From positions 124,001 through 188,000 of the forward strand of contig NZ_CP026109.1 in assembly GCF_002902965.1 (NCBI RefSeq): DNA of 64,000 bases, in the 5' to 3' direction. Source of the DNA: Paraburkholderia hospita. GTDB taxonomy: Bacteria > Pseudomonadota > Gammaproteobacteria > Burkholderiales > Burkholderiaceae. Below the pieces are notes generated by a model that searched no databases, had not been told where the DNA came from, and saw nothing but the letters and a program-made list of their open reading frames with translations. Position numbers and translations under genes: made by a program. Below, piece by piece: positions 18,787 through 28,095 of this stretch (the stretch's first letter is position 1; each line of letters starts with the position of its first letter).

Positions 18787-18875
18787 GATAAAGGCTACGG
18801 AAGCTTCGATTTCTTGGCAACCGGGGGTTTCTACCGACCACGATGCCAGTACATTTCATGACTGGCGGTTTTATA

Positions 18876-18889
18876 ATTAGAGATCTAAT
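18876..18889. promoter_or_regulatory. Operator copy 4, ATTAGA-GA-TCTAAT, ophA1 side
   Basis: Identical to copy 1 and again overlapped by TATAAT (18872-18877). It lies 52 bases before the ophA1 start. Confidence 0.75.
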
Positions 18890-18941
18890 GATAGCATAGG
18901 TCGTAGCGTCGAAATACGCTGCAAATTTTGTGGAGAACCGT

Positions 18942-19907
18942 ATGTGCCCCGTGCAGGACGACTTTTTTTCAAGCCTCAAGATTGCTGGCAAGAAGCAGGT
19001 AGCGCGCGACATCTGGCGTTTTGAGTTGTATGACCCACGCGGCGCAGAACTGCCTGAGTTCCGGGCAGGGTCGAATCTGACCGTGCAAGTGCCCAACGGC
19101 TCACGCCGCCGCTATTCGTTGTGCAACAGCCCCGAAGAGCGCAACCGCTATGTGATTGCGGTGAAGCGTGACGCGAATGGTCGCGGTGGCTCGATCAGCA
19201 TGATCGACGACACGAGGGAGGGGGACCTCATTAACGTATCGGTCCCAAAAAATGACTTTCCGCTGGACGATCGGGCCCAGGAGTTCATCCTGATTGCGGG
19301 CGGCATCGGCATAACGCCAATGCTTTCGATGATGCATGAACTGCGGACAGAAGGATTGCGCAGGTTCAGGCTGATATATGTTGCACGCGATCCAGAAGCG
19401 ACAGCATTCCTTGAAGAACTTCAGGGCGAGGAGTGGCATTCGCATGTAAAAGTTCACCATGACTACGGCGACGTATCGAAATCATTTGATTTCTGGTCGG
19501 TCTTTGAACGTCCAACGAAAGCACATATCTATTGCTGTGGCCCGCGCGCTCTGATGGACGCGGTCAAGGATATGACGGGTCATTGGCCGACCGGCAGCAT
19601 CCACTTTGAGAGTTTCGGTGTTGACGGATCGGTGCTGAGGGAAAACAGGTCGTTTACCGTCAGGTTGGCCACGTCCGGTGTCACCTTTGAGATTCCCGCC
19701 GACAGGAGCATTCTCGAGGTGCTTCGCGACGCCGGCATTCGCGTTCCGAGCTCTTGCGAAAGTGGAACCTGCGGCTCGTGTCGAACGCAACTGTGTAGTG
19801 GAACGGCTGACCATCGGGACATGGTGCTTGAGGAAGAGGAAAAGAGTGGGCAGATCATGGTTTGCGTTTCTCGCGCGATATCCGGTGAACTTGTCCTCGA
19901 TCTGTGA
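18942..19907 (+). CDS. ophA1: Phthalate dioxygenase reductase
   Basis: 321 aa from the ATG at 18942 with GGAG upstream; a GTG at 18930 is in frame. Domain order is typical of class IA phthalate dioxygenase reductase: an N-terminal flavin domain with RRYSLCNSP (about 51-59), an NADH domain with IAGGIGITPMLSMMHEL (about 117-133), and a C-terminal plant-type ferredoxin with CESGTCGSCRTQLCSG (about 268-283) and a last Cys in MVCVSR. It passes electrons from NADH via FMN and [2Fe-2S] to OphA2. The length equals the DBO1 enzyme as I remember it. Confidence 0.93.
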   Translation: MCPVQDDFFSSLKIAGKKQVARDIWRFELYDPRGAELPEFRAGSNLTVQVPNGSRRRYSLCNSPEERNRYVIAVKRDANGRGGSISMIDDTREGDLINVSVPKNDFPLDDRAQEFILIAGGIGITPMLSMMHELRTEGLRRFRLIYVARDPEATAFLEELQGEEWHSHVKVHHDYGDVSKSFDFWSVFERPTKAHIYCCGPRALMDAVKDMTGHWPTGSIHFESFGVDGSVLRENRSFTVRLATSGVTFEIPADRSILEVLRDAGIRVPSSCESGTCGSCRTQLCSGTADHRDMVLEEEEKSGQIMVCVSRAISGELVLDL

Positions 19908-19996
19908 CCCTGACCTGTCGGAATGGCCCCTGCTGGCGCATGGTAGGTAGCTCTTTCGGACATTTCGTTTTACCTGATCGGTAAGAAGCAGAAAAT

Positions 19997-20010
19997 ATTT
20001 GATCTCTAAT
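19997..20010. promoter_or_regulatory. Operator copy 5, ATTTGA-TC-TCTAAT, before the chemoreceptor
   Basis: One arm is perfect and the other has one mismatch. The centre TC is the reverse complement of GA, so this copy is in the opposite orientation to copies 1 and 4. It is 63 bases before the chemoreceptor start and links that gene to the phthalate regulon. Confidence 0.6.
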
Positions 20011-20072
20011 ATACAAATCGGCCGGTGGATGCCGATAGAACATCTTCGGCGTTCCAAAAAACAGAGATCAAA

Positions 20073-21623
20073 ATGATAAGACGATTGAGCTTCTATCAGC
20101 GGCTTTGGATCCCCCTCGGCTTTTTACTTCTGTGTCTTCTCGCCGTCGCGACGTTCGGCGTGGTACAGAACCGCATGAGCGGTCTCGCCGAGCGGGAGCG
20201 CGGACTCCGGGAAGCCGGTGAAATAGCCAGAAGTATCGTGTTGCGCTATGCAAAGTTGGTCGAGACGGGAAAGATGAACCCTACAGACGCAAAGCTTGAG
20301 GCATTGACGGTGCTTCGCACCGTACGCTTTGGCGAGGACGGGTACATCGTTGTCATCGACTCGGGGATGCATTCGATCATGAATCCCTCGAAGCCAGAAA
20401 CCGAAGGCAGATTTCTGGGGGACTATCAGGACGAGAAGGGGAAGTTTGTCTATCGTGAAATGGTCTCGATCGCGAAGAGCGGTGGCGATGGTCTCCTTGA
20501 CTATTACACCCACCGTCCGGGAGGAGTGGAGCAGATCAGGAAGCGCAGCTTTGTGAAGCCTTATCTTCCGTGGGACTGGATCTTCGTTACGGGTGCGTAC
20601 CTGGATGACATCGATGCGGCATTTGCCAGATCAATCTATCTGGTGTTCAGTTTCGTATTGGCGGTGAGTGTGCTTCTCTCATGCATTGTCTTTCTGACCA
20701 ACCGATTCCTCGTTCGAACTCTGGGTGGTTCGCCTGAGTACGCGAAAGCAGTGGTGCGCGCTACAGCGGGCGGCGATCTGTCCGTTCAGATCGATACTCG
20801 TCCAGACGACAAGGACAGTCTGGTAGCGCAGATTATCGAGATGCAGGTACGGTTGCGCGGAGCAGTTGCCGAGATACAACGAGGCGCCGAAACCATCACG
20901 CTGGCGATGGAGGAGGTCGCCACCGGAAACGCTGACTTGTCCCAGCGGACCGAGGAACAGGCCGCTGCGCTCAAGCAGACCGCGAGCAGCATGGCCGAAT
21001 TCAGGAAGGCTGTCACCGATAATTCGGAGAGTGCGAAGGCGGCTTCAAAACGTGCCGAAGAAGCGTTTTCGACAGCTCGTCGCGGCAATGATGCAGTCAG
21101 TGCGGTCACAAACACGATGGGGCACATCACGAAAAGCTCGACCCAGGTCAATCACATTCTCGGAATGATAAAGAGCGTCTCCTTCCAGACTAATATCCTG
21201 GCGTTGAACGCGGCGGTCGAAGCGGCGCGCGCAAAGGAGCATGGTCGCGGTTTCGCCGTGGTCGCTTCCGAGGTTCGTGCACTCGCACAGCGATCGTCCG
21301 CCGCCTCGCGAGATATTGAGTCGCTGATTGGACGATCGGATGCCCACGTTCAAGAGGGGGCAAGACTCGCCGATGACGCCGGGGAGTGAATGAGCCAGAT
21401 TTTCTATATAGTTCAACAGGTAGACGTCTTGCTAAAGGAAATTGCCTTGGCATCCGAGGAACAAAGTGTCGGCATTGAGCAGATATCCCGCGCACTTTCG
21501 CAGATGGACGAGGTCACCCAACAAAATGCTGCCCTTGTTGAGCAGTCAGCTGCCGCTGCGCAGTCAGTACGGGATCAGGCGCGAAAACTGTTGGCGAGCA
21601 CATCAATCTTCAGACTTTCATGA
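20073..21623 (+). pseudogene. Methyl-accepting chemotaxis protein interrupted by in-frame TGA
   Basis: The frame runs from ATG 20073 (AGAGATCAAA upstream) to a TGA at 21387-21389, and the same frame continues with MSQIFYIVQQVDVLLKEIAL to 21623. Together they would give about 515 aa: membrane helix 1, an sCache_2 domain ([37 protein letters not shown]), helix 2, HAMP, and the signalling hairpin [20 protein letters not shown]. The stop falls in the C-terminal arm of the hairpin where relatives read AGETM. The first part (438 aa) still holds the hairpin tip, so partial function is possible. A sequencing error is the other explanation. The operator at 19997 suggests it was a phthalate receptor. 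Confidence 0.85.
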
Positions 21624-21679
21624 CGCCGGCCATCACGTCAAAAGGCGGCAAGTTAGCCCGCGTGTGCGCGTCGTTCGTC

Positions 21680-22235
21680 GGTACCAGGAGACGGTGTCCA
21701 GGTTCCACCACTGCGTGCTGCATTCGTGCACTTCCCTCTCAGCAACCGACCCGTCAAGTGCTTTGACCCGTTGCCCCCTTGCTGCCCATGCCATGCCAGA
21801 CCAACCACTTGGCGGCGGTACTCTCGGTCTCCACCGGCTCCCGTCTCAACGAGGCAATCGTCGCTGCTGCCCAATGGGGAACGCTGCGTCGCCTTGGACT
21901 TCTACGGCGCCCGGCATCGCAAGGGCCTGCCGAACAGCAGCAGCATCGCCGAGTCTGCGGTGAACCACGTTGTCAGCTACCGTATGGCGACGAAACGACA
22001 GATGCGCCGGACTGACGAAGGGCGCACCGCATGGTGCAGGTCAGGGTTGGGGTTTTGAACGGGGAATTCTCGCCGCGTCGCCTCTCGGCGCTCAAGATTG
22101 CTGACTCGGGTTGCGGAAAATGCATCGGGCCAGCGTCAGCAGGCGTGCTCTCGCGAACGGACAGCACAGACCGTGCAATCATGCCGTGAGTCACGGAGTC
22201 CTGACGAAATCGACCTCCCCAAGTTTTGCACGCTC
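21680..22235. mobile_element. Rearranged remnant of an ISKra4-type insertion sequence
   Basis: On the minus strand about 21680-21905 encodes frameshifted pieces matching the transposase at 49082-50542: SPLGSSD...ETG, VVGLAWHG (intact: LVWHGKG) and CSTQWWNL (intact: YSTLYWNL). On the plus strand from about 21910 comes the next part of the same protein, KGLPNSSSIAESAVNHVVSY. At 22207-22235 a sequence resembles the right terminal repeat of the intact element (GACCTCCCCAAGTTTTGCAC). So one internal block is inverted and the N-terminal half is lost. The flanks 21624-21679 and 22236-22554 hold nothing I recognise. Confidence 0.75.
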
Positions 22236-22554
22236 TCGCCCACGGCTACCCGAACGAGATTCGACGCCGCGCTGCCGCGATAGGGGCACAAATTATTGGG
22301 GCGTTGAACCAGAAGTGAACGACGGTAATGACGGGGCTCTGTTCGCCCTTGGTCTTCAAGAGCAGGTCAGAAAAACCAAATCGGCCCCTGCCATAAAACG
22401 ATGGTGTCAGACCGGACGCTTTGCCAAACGGTACTTCGACATTCGGAAAATCGTCCATTCAAGGTTCTGGGTTGTCACGCCAAATTTTTGTTGTGAGGGG
22501 GTTGGCGATCCATCCCGCCGTCGTGAGACGTCTTCGCTTATCTTCAATCACACG

Positions 22555-23484
22555 TCATTCGGCTTTTTCCGCTGGTGTCTCCTGCTCAATCCTACAGGCA
22601 TCGGCGATGAGCGAGCGGAACCACTGATGAGCGGGGCGGGTATGAACCCGTTCATGCCAGACAAGTTTGTAGACCAGTCTCTCGGTTTCGAATGGAAGCT
22701 CGCGGACGACCAGTCGATGCTGGTTGACCAGGGTCTGGCCATGCCCTCTGAGAAACCCGCCGGGTACACACGTTAGCAGATCGCTTCCCGCGACGATTCG
22801 CAATGCATCGACGAAGTGATTGACGACCACCGAGATTGATCTCGTCTTCCCGTGCAGGCTCAGCCAGCCATCAATGACACCAAGGTCCATTCCGGAGGGC
22901 GTCACCAGCACGTGCGAACCAGAAACGAATTGCTCAAGGCTCATTTCCTGGCGCAGTGGGTGTCCTGAATTCATCACGCACACATAGTGGTCTGTCCCAA
23001 GTCCCTGCACATGGATATCTCGCGGAAGCGCCGGAAACATTCCGATGGCGCAGTCGAGCGTGCCGCGCTCAATTGCCTCAAGAGAACTCGCATTGGTGTG
23101 AAAGGAAAATGCCACCCGGGCAAAGGGCGACAACGAATGAAGCTTTAGTGATATGTCGCTGACAGCTTCGCCAGCGAGGCTGTCCGTCACTGCAATCCGA
23201 AAGCTGGTCGGGTCCGTGCGTGGATCGAAGCGCGCTGGCGCGATGGACGTCCGGACCACTGCCAGTGCGCGATGAAGCTCGGGCCAGATGGCCAGCATCC
23301 TGGCGGTCGGTTGCACGCCGTCCGCGGCTTTGAGGAAAAGCTGGTCCCCTGTCAGGGCCCGGGCTCGCCTAAGCGCGTTGCTGACGGCCGGCTGGCTCAT
23401 CGACAGGCTGGCTGCGGCGCGCGTCACGTTGCGCTCCAGCATGATGGCCTCGATGACGACGAGGAGATTCAGATCGAGACGCAT
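22555..23484 (-). CDS. LysR-family transcriptional regulator
   Basis: 309 aa. The N-terminal winged helix reads LNLLVVIEAIMLERNVTRAA and SMSQPAVSNALRRARALTGD (about 5-46), then a two-lobed substrate-binding domain from about 90. It is transcribed away from the RraA-to-hydrolase operon, with 144 bases between the starts, the usual LysR arrangement for controlling the divergent operon. Its inducer is unknown but is probably the operon's substrate or an intermediate. The pattern LDLNLLVV...SQPAVS is close to the NahR/NodD branch, often tied to aromatic compounds. Confidence 0.9.
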   Translation of the reverse strand: MRLDLNLLVVIEAIMLERNVTRAAASLSMSQPAVSNALRRARALTGDQLFLKAADGVQPTARMLAIWPELHRALAVVRTSIAPARFDPRTDPTSFRIAVTDSLAGEAVSDISLKLHSLSPFARVAFSFHTNASSLEAIERGTLDCAIGMFPALPRDIHVQGLGTDHYVCVMNSGHPLRQEMSLEQFVSGSHVLVTPSGMDLGVIDGWLSLHGKTRSISVVVNHFVDALRIVAGSDLLTCVPGGFLRGHGQTLVNQHRLVVRELPFETERLVYKLVWHERVHTRPAHQWFRSLIADACRIEQETPAEKAE

Positions 23485-23628
23485 GATTATTCACCTGAGT
23501 GATGACCGTCCCCCCTAAATCTGAATTAGACGGCCTAGCCCTTTTGGGCAATTATTGCGGACAACAGCCAGCACCGAGCGCGCGGCTCTAACCGACGACC
23601 GTTCCAATATATCACCAGGATTCGTCCC

Positions 23629-24375
23629 ATGAATGACACTCAAACCGTTGACGCAGTGCCGAAACTGACCGGGAAGATTAGTGCTGACCGTATCCGTATG
23701 TTCCGCACACCCCGCCCTCCCCAAGGACTGATCGAAAAGTTCAAGCGAATCGCGGACGCCACCAGCGTCATCGCCGACGTGATGGACGAGATGGGCATCA
23801 CCGGCGCCATCGGCGCTTCGGTTCTGAAGCCCACGCTGCCGCACGCCTGCATCGTCGGGCCGGCGCTGACCGTGCGTAATGTCATGCAGCGTGAGCACGT
23901 TTACGAGACGGCCCGTCGCCAGGTGAACCGAATGGCGGAGTTCGAGGCACACAACCTGGCATTGCCGGGCGACATCGTTGTGATCGATGGTGTTGCCGGC
24001 GTATCTAACATGGGCGGCATTTCTGCTCAGACGGGCAAGCGCCAGGGCGAGGCGGGCGCGATCGTCTCCGGTGGCATCCGTGATGTCGGGCATTCGCGTC
24101 GCGCCGATTATCCGATCTGGGCTACCGAGATTACCCCGGTCACGGGGAAATGGCGCATCGAAACCGTGGAGATCAACGGCGACATCCAGATCTCCGGCGT
24201 CCGTGTCTCGCCCGGCGATATTGTCGTCGCAGATGAAACGGGGATTTGTTTCATCCCGATCGCACGGGCGGAGGAGGTGGCGGAGCGCGCGCTGGCGAAA
24301 GCCAACTTCGAACTCGAGAAGTGCCTGGCTATTGACGCAGGTACCGCCGTCGCCGATCTGCCGAGCAAAGAGTGA
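23629..24375 (+). CDS. RraA-family protein (possible 4-hydroxy-4-methyl-2-oxoglutarate aldolase type)
   Basis: 248 aa. RraA/HMG-aldolase-fold landmarks are DVMDEMGITGAIG (about 47-59), LPGDIVVIDGVAG (about 112-124), GAIVSGGIRDVGH (about 144-156, with the catalytic-type Arg-Asp) and PGDIVVADETGICFIP (about 200-215). Family members include pyruvate aldolases of protocatechuate 4,5-cleavage and RNase E inhibitor RraA. The catabolic neighbours favour an aldolase or decarboxylase over RNase control. It is the first gene of the LysR-controlled operon, and the next start follows within 6 bases of its stop. Substrate unknown. Confidence 0.85.
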   Translation: MNDTQTVDAVPKLTGKISADRIRMFRTPRPPQGLIEKFKRIADATSVIADVMDEMGITGAIGASVLKPTLPHACIVGPALTVRNVMQREHVYETARRQVNRMAEFEAHNLALPGDIVVIDGVAGVSNMGGISAQTGKRQGEAGAIVSGGIRDVGHSRRADYPIWATEITPVTGKWRIETVEINGDIQISGVRVSPGDIVVADETGICFIPIARAEEVAERALAKANFELEKCLAIDAGTAVADLPSKE

Positions 24376-24380
24376 ACTTC

Positions 24381-25382
24381 ATGACCAACCAATTTCCGAG
24401 ACTGCGGGTCGCAATCCTCGACGACTATCAGGATGTTGTGCGTACGCTCGACTGCTTCAGTACGCTGCAGGGCCACGATATTACCGTCTGGAACGATGCC
24501 GTAGCGGATATCGATGTGCTGGCCGGGCGACTGGCCGATGCCGACGTGCTGGTGCTGCTGCGCGAGCGGACGAGAGTAGACGAAGCGCTGCTAAACCGCC
24601 TGCCGAATCTCAAGCTGATCAGCCAGAACGGGCACGTACCGCATATCGATCTCGCTGCATGCACACGCCACGGCGTCCTTGTCTCCTCGGCGCTGACGCA
24701 GCGCCCGTCCTACCCGACTGTGGAGTTCACCTGGGGGCTGATTCTGGCGGCGATGCGCAACATCCCGCTCGAAAGCGCGGCCCTGCGCCAGGGCGTATGG
24801 CAGAGCACGGTTGGGCTCGGCTTGCGCGGGCGCACGCTCGGGATCTATGGCTTTGGCCGGCTCGGTTCGATGGTTGCACGCATCGGCGTCGCATTCGGCA
24901 TGGAGTTGCTGGTCTGGGGCCGACAGGGGTCTCTGGACCGGGCGAAGGCAGAAGGCTTGCCGGTCGCTACGAGTAAAGAGGCGCTTTTTGAGCAATCAGA
25001 TGTGCTCACCCTGCACCTGCGCCTGAATGCAGAAACAGCAGGCCTGATCGGCGCCGACGAGCTCGCCCGGATGAAGCCCACCGCACTGCTGGTCAACACG
25101 AGTCGCGCGGAGCTCATCAAACCGGGAGCGCTGGTTGCCGCCCTGCGCGACGGTCGGCCCGGTAAAGCGGCTGTCGACGTGTTCGAGCACGAGCCGTTGA
25201 CCGATCCATCCGACTCCTTGCTGTTGCAGCCGAATGCCCTGTGTACACCACATCTCGGCTACGTCGAGCGCGACAACTATGAATTTGCCTACGGGAACGC
25301 CTTCGAACAGATCGTGGCCTTCTCCAAGGGCGCACCGATCAGCGTCCACAATCCGGACGTGCTGAAACAGGAGCATCAATGA
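24381..25382 (+). CDS. D-2-hydroxyacid dehydrogenase family protein
   Basis: 333 aa from ATG 24381; a GTG at 24372 overlaps the previous stop. NAD-binding motif [16 protein letters not shown] (about 156-171). Substrate and catalytic signature residues are in [10 protein letters not shown] (about 240-249), with the His in [13 protein letters not shown] (about 289-301). The family reduces 2-oxoacids or oxidises D-2-hydroxyacids with NAD(P)H. Start and end overlap neighbouring genes closely, so it is part of one operon. Confidence 0.88.
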   Translation: MTNQFPRLRVAILDDYQDVVRTLDCFSTLQGHDITVWNDAVADIDVLAGRLADADVLVLLRERTRVDEALLNRLPNLKLISQNGHVPHIDLAACTRHGVLVSSALTQRPSYPTVEFTWGLILAAMRNIPLESAALRQGVWQSTVGLGLRGRTLGIYGFGRLGSMVARIGVAFGMELLVWGRQGSLDRAKAEGLPVATSKEALFEQSDVLTLHLRLNAETAGLIGADELARMKPTALLVNTSRAELIKPGALVAALRDGRPGKAAVDVFEHEPLTDPSDSLLLQPNALCTPHLGYVERDNYEFAYGNAFEQIVAFSKGAPISVHNPDVLKQEHQ

Positions 25383-26167
25383 ACCTCGAACTTGACGGGA
25401 AAGTAGTTCTGATCACAGGCGGCAGCAAAGGTATCGGTCTCGCCTGCGCACGGGCATTCGGGAAGGAGGGCGCCCGTGTGGTGATCGTGTCGCGCAGTGC
25501 GGAGAACCTTGGCGCCGCCCAGGCCGCGCTCGCAGCAGAAGGCGTCGACGTCACCCCGATCACGGCAGATCTTTCCAGAAGCGCGGCGGCCGAACGCGCC
25601 GTGATTGCGGTCGAAGAGCAGGTCGGATCCATCGCTATGCTAATCAATTCGGCAGGGGGCGCGGTGCGCGTGCCGCCGGGCGAACTGACACCCGACAAAT
25701 GGCGCGTTGCAATGGACGCCAAGTTCTTCACGTATATGAATGTGATGGATTACGTCCTGCCACGCATGGTCGCCCGTGGTGCCGGCTCGGTTGTCAACAT
25801 CATCGGCACGGGAGGCAAGGTCGCTTCACCGATCCACATTCCGGGTGGCGCAGCGAATGCAGCCCTGATGCTGGCTTCGGCGGGTCTCGCTGCAGCCTGG
25901 GGACATGCCGGCATCCGCGTCAATGTCATCAACCCTGGCGCCACGATGACCGGCCGGGTGCAGATGTCACTGGAGGCGGAATCAAGAGCGACAGGCAGTT
26001 CGCCCGAAGACATTCTCCGTCAGAACATCAAGCGCATCCCGCTCGGGCGTTACGCCAATCCGGAGGAGGTGGCGGACGCGGCGCTCTTTCTCGCAAGTGC
26101 ACGCGCATCCTACGTGACGGGCGCATCGCTCACCATGGATGGCGGATTGACGCCGCTCGTCGTGTGA
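25379..26167 (+). CDS. SDR-fold protein lacking the usual Tyr-x3-Lys
   Basis: 262 aa; ATGA overlap with the preceding stop. The N-terminal cofactor motif TGGSKGIG (about 14-21) and NSAGG (about 88-92) are normal. Where SDRs have Ser followed by YxxxK, this protein reads [10 protein letters not shown] then [14 protein letters not shown], with no Tyr or Lys. Some SDR groups show this GNAAL-type replacement. It may use a different mechanism or only bind the cofactor and ligand. C-terminal [14 protein letters not shown] is standard. Confidence 0.88.
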   Translation: MNLELDGKVVLITGGSKGIGLACARAFGKEGARVVIVSRSAENLGAAQAALAAEGVDVTPITADLSRSAAAERAVIAVEEQVGSIAMLINSAGGAVRVPPGELTPDKWRVAMDAKFFTYMNVMDYVLPRMVARGAGSVVNIIGTGGKVASPIHIPGGAANAALMLASAGLAAAWGHAGIRVNVINPGATMTGRVQMSLEAESRATGSSPEDILRQNIKRIPLGRYANPEEVADAALFLASARASYVTGASLTMDGGLTPLVV

Positions 26168-26205
26168 CCTGCTGAAGCAGGCAAAGCAAAGATCAAGGAG
26201 ACGAG

Positions 26206-27513
26206 ATGTTCAGCTGGTATCGTGAGCTCACCAAACGGGAGCGGGACACGTTCTGGGGATGTTTTGCGGGATGGGCCGTGGACGCAATGGACGCACAGCT
26301 TTTCAGCTTTGTGCTGCCGGTGCTGATCGCCGTCTGGGGCATGACCACGGCGCAAGCTGGCTACCTGGCCACGGCGACGCTCACATCGGCCGCCGTAGGC
26401 GGCTGGGCCTGCGGCTATCTGGCAGACCGCTTCGGTCGCGTACGCGTCATGCAATTCACCATCCTGTGGTTTTCGGTTTTCACTTTCATCGCGGGTTTTA
26501 CGCAGAACTTCGAGCAGCTCATCGCGGTGCGGGTGCTGCAGGGACTGGGGTTCGGCGGTGAGTGGGCAGCCGGTGCCGTGCTGATGGGCGAGATCATCCG
26601 GCCCGCCCATCGCGGCAAGGCGGTCGGTACGGTTCAAAGCGGCTTTGGCGTGGGCTGGTGCGCGGCGGCGCTATTGGCCGGTGTCGTCCTGGCCCACGTA
26701 CCGGCGGAATACGCTTGGCGGACGTTGCTGCTGATCGGCGTGCTGCCCGGTTTTCTGGTGCTGTACCTGCGTCGAAAGATCGAGGAGCCGGAACTTTACC
26801 GTCAGTCCCGCGCTGCGACCGAAGCGCGCGGCGAAGTCCCGGGCTTGGGCGCCATCTTCCGCCCGAGCATGCTGCGGGTGACCGTCCTGGCGTCGCTGCT
26901 GGCATTCGGCGTAATCGGTGTCGGCGGGGCGATTGTCAACTGGTTGCCGACGTTCATGAAAACGGTTCGTCATCTTTCGCCCAGCGCCTCCGGCTATTAC
27001 GTTTTCCTGGTGACGGGGGGCTCCTTCTTTGGATTCCTGGCAAGCGCGTATCTGTCCGATGTGCTCGGCCGGCGCCGTACCTTCCAGCTGTTTCTGATCT
27101 GTTCATGGCTGGTGACGATTGCCTATATGTTCCTGCCGCTGTCGGGCTGGGGACTCATTGTGATGGGCGTGCCGTTTGGCTTCTTCACGATTGGCAACTA
27201 CGCCGCTCTGGGCCCGTTCTTCACGGAGCTGTTTCCGACCGCGGTACGCGGCAGCGGTCAGAGCTTCGCTTACAACTTTGGCAAGGCGGCCGGCGCCGTC
27301 GCCGTCGCCTGCATCGGCATCCTGGCACAGCGGATCACTTTGGCCGAGGCCATCGGGTCGGTGGCGCTGCTTGGCTACAGCGTGGCAATCGTCGCAACGC
27401 TGCTGCTTCCTGAAACGAAAGGCATCAGCCTTACGTCAGGCTTTGGGCAGCCCGCAGAACGGGGCGACCGGTCGATTGACGTAAAGGAGCAACCCGCTCC
27501 CGGCAAACCCTGA
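26206..27513 (+). CDS. MFS metabolite:H+ symporter
   Basis: 435 aa, with AAGGAGACGAG before the start. Twelve membrane helices by eye. First-helix motif GWAVDAMDAQLFSFVLPVL is typical of the metabolite:H+ symporter and NanT/ShiA-like group, and the loop motif GYLADRFGRVRVM lies near 66-78. It probably imports the substrate degraded by the surrounding enzymes. The substrate cannot be read from the sequence; a short organic or hydroxy acid is likely from the enzyme set. Confidence 0.88.
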   Translation: MFSWYRELTKRERDTFWGCFAGWAVDAMDAQLFSFVLPVLIAVWGMTTAQAGYLATATLTSAAVGGWACGYLADRFGRVRVMQFTILWFSVFTFIAGFTQNFEQLIAVRVLQGLGFGGEWAAGAVLMGEIIRPAHRGKAVGTVQSGFGVGWCAAALLAGVVLAHVPAEYAWRTLLLIGVLPGFLVLYLRRKIEEPELYRQSRAATEARGEVPGLGAIFRPSMLRVTVLASLLAFGVIGVGGAIVNWLPTFMKTVRHLSPSASGYYVFLVTGGSFFGFLASAYLSDVLGRRRTFQLFLICSWLVTIAYMFLPLSGWGLIVMGVPFGFFTIGNYAALGPFFTELFPTAVRGSGQSFAYNFGKAAGAVAVACIGILAQRITLAEAIGSVALLGYSVAIVATLLLPETKGISLTSGFGQPAERGDRSIDVKEQPAPGKP

Positions 27514-27561
27514 ACGGTCCCGTGACGCCACAAACAACGCAAGAATGACAGGAGAAAAAAG

Positions 27562-28011
27562 ATGACTCAATCGAACACAGCCGATACGCGTGAGGTGGCA
27601 GCGCAAGAGGCGATAGCTACCGGCCGCCGCAGGAGCGTCACCGTTGAGGGCCTTGCCCACACGTTTCCCGTGCCCAACGCCTGCCGGATCGGCAACCTGA
27701 TCGTTTCCAGCGCGATTCACCCGACCGATCGCGTGACCCGCGTCATACCGGAAGATCTGCTGTCCCAGTGTGCGCTCCTGTTTGCAAACGTGAAGACGAT
27801 CGTGGAGGCTGCCGGGGGCAGCACCCGGGACATCATCAAGATGACGTTCTTTGTTCGCGACCGCAACAACAGGGGCCCTTTGAACGACGAATGGGTGCAG
27901 ATGTTCCCGGATTCTGACTCGCGGCCAGCTCGACATTCACAGCTGCTGCACGCGGAAGGGCCTTCGCTCATTCAGTGCGATTTCATCGCGCTCATCGACA
28001 GCGCCAGCTGA
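27562..28011 (+). CDS. RidA/YjgF-family protein
   Basis: 149 aa, AGGAG ribosome site. The core VSSAIHPTDRV...LFANVKTIVEAAGGSTRDIIKMTFFVRD follows the family pattern, but the usual C-terminal Arg-containing P-x-R-x-x-V block is replaced by SRPARHSQLL. RidA enzymes hydrolyse reactive imines or enamines; related members act within catabolic pathways. Its presence in the operon hints at an amino- or imino-containing intermediate. It has about 20 extra N-terminal residues. Confidence 0.82.
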   Translation: MTQSNTADTREVAAQEAIATGRRRSVTVEGLAHTFPVPNACRIGNLIVSSAIHPTDRVTRVIPEDLLSQCALLFANVKTIVEAAGGSTRDIIKMTFFVRDRNNRGPLNDEWVQMFPDSDSRPARHSQLLHAEGPSLIQCDFIALIDSAS

Positions 28012-28095
28012 CGCCGGAAAAGCATTCCGCCGTGCCGGAACCGGAATGCAAGCCGAAGTGAAGCCCATGACAGTCGAGAACGCGAGGAGACCACA

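Noticed and set aside
22246..22458. 70-codon minus-strand frame after the insertion-sequence remnant
   Set aside because: No start signal and no family match; probably degraded DNA.
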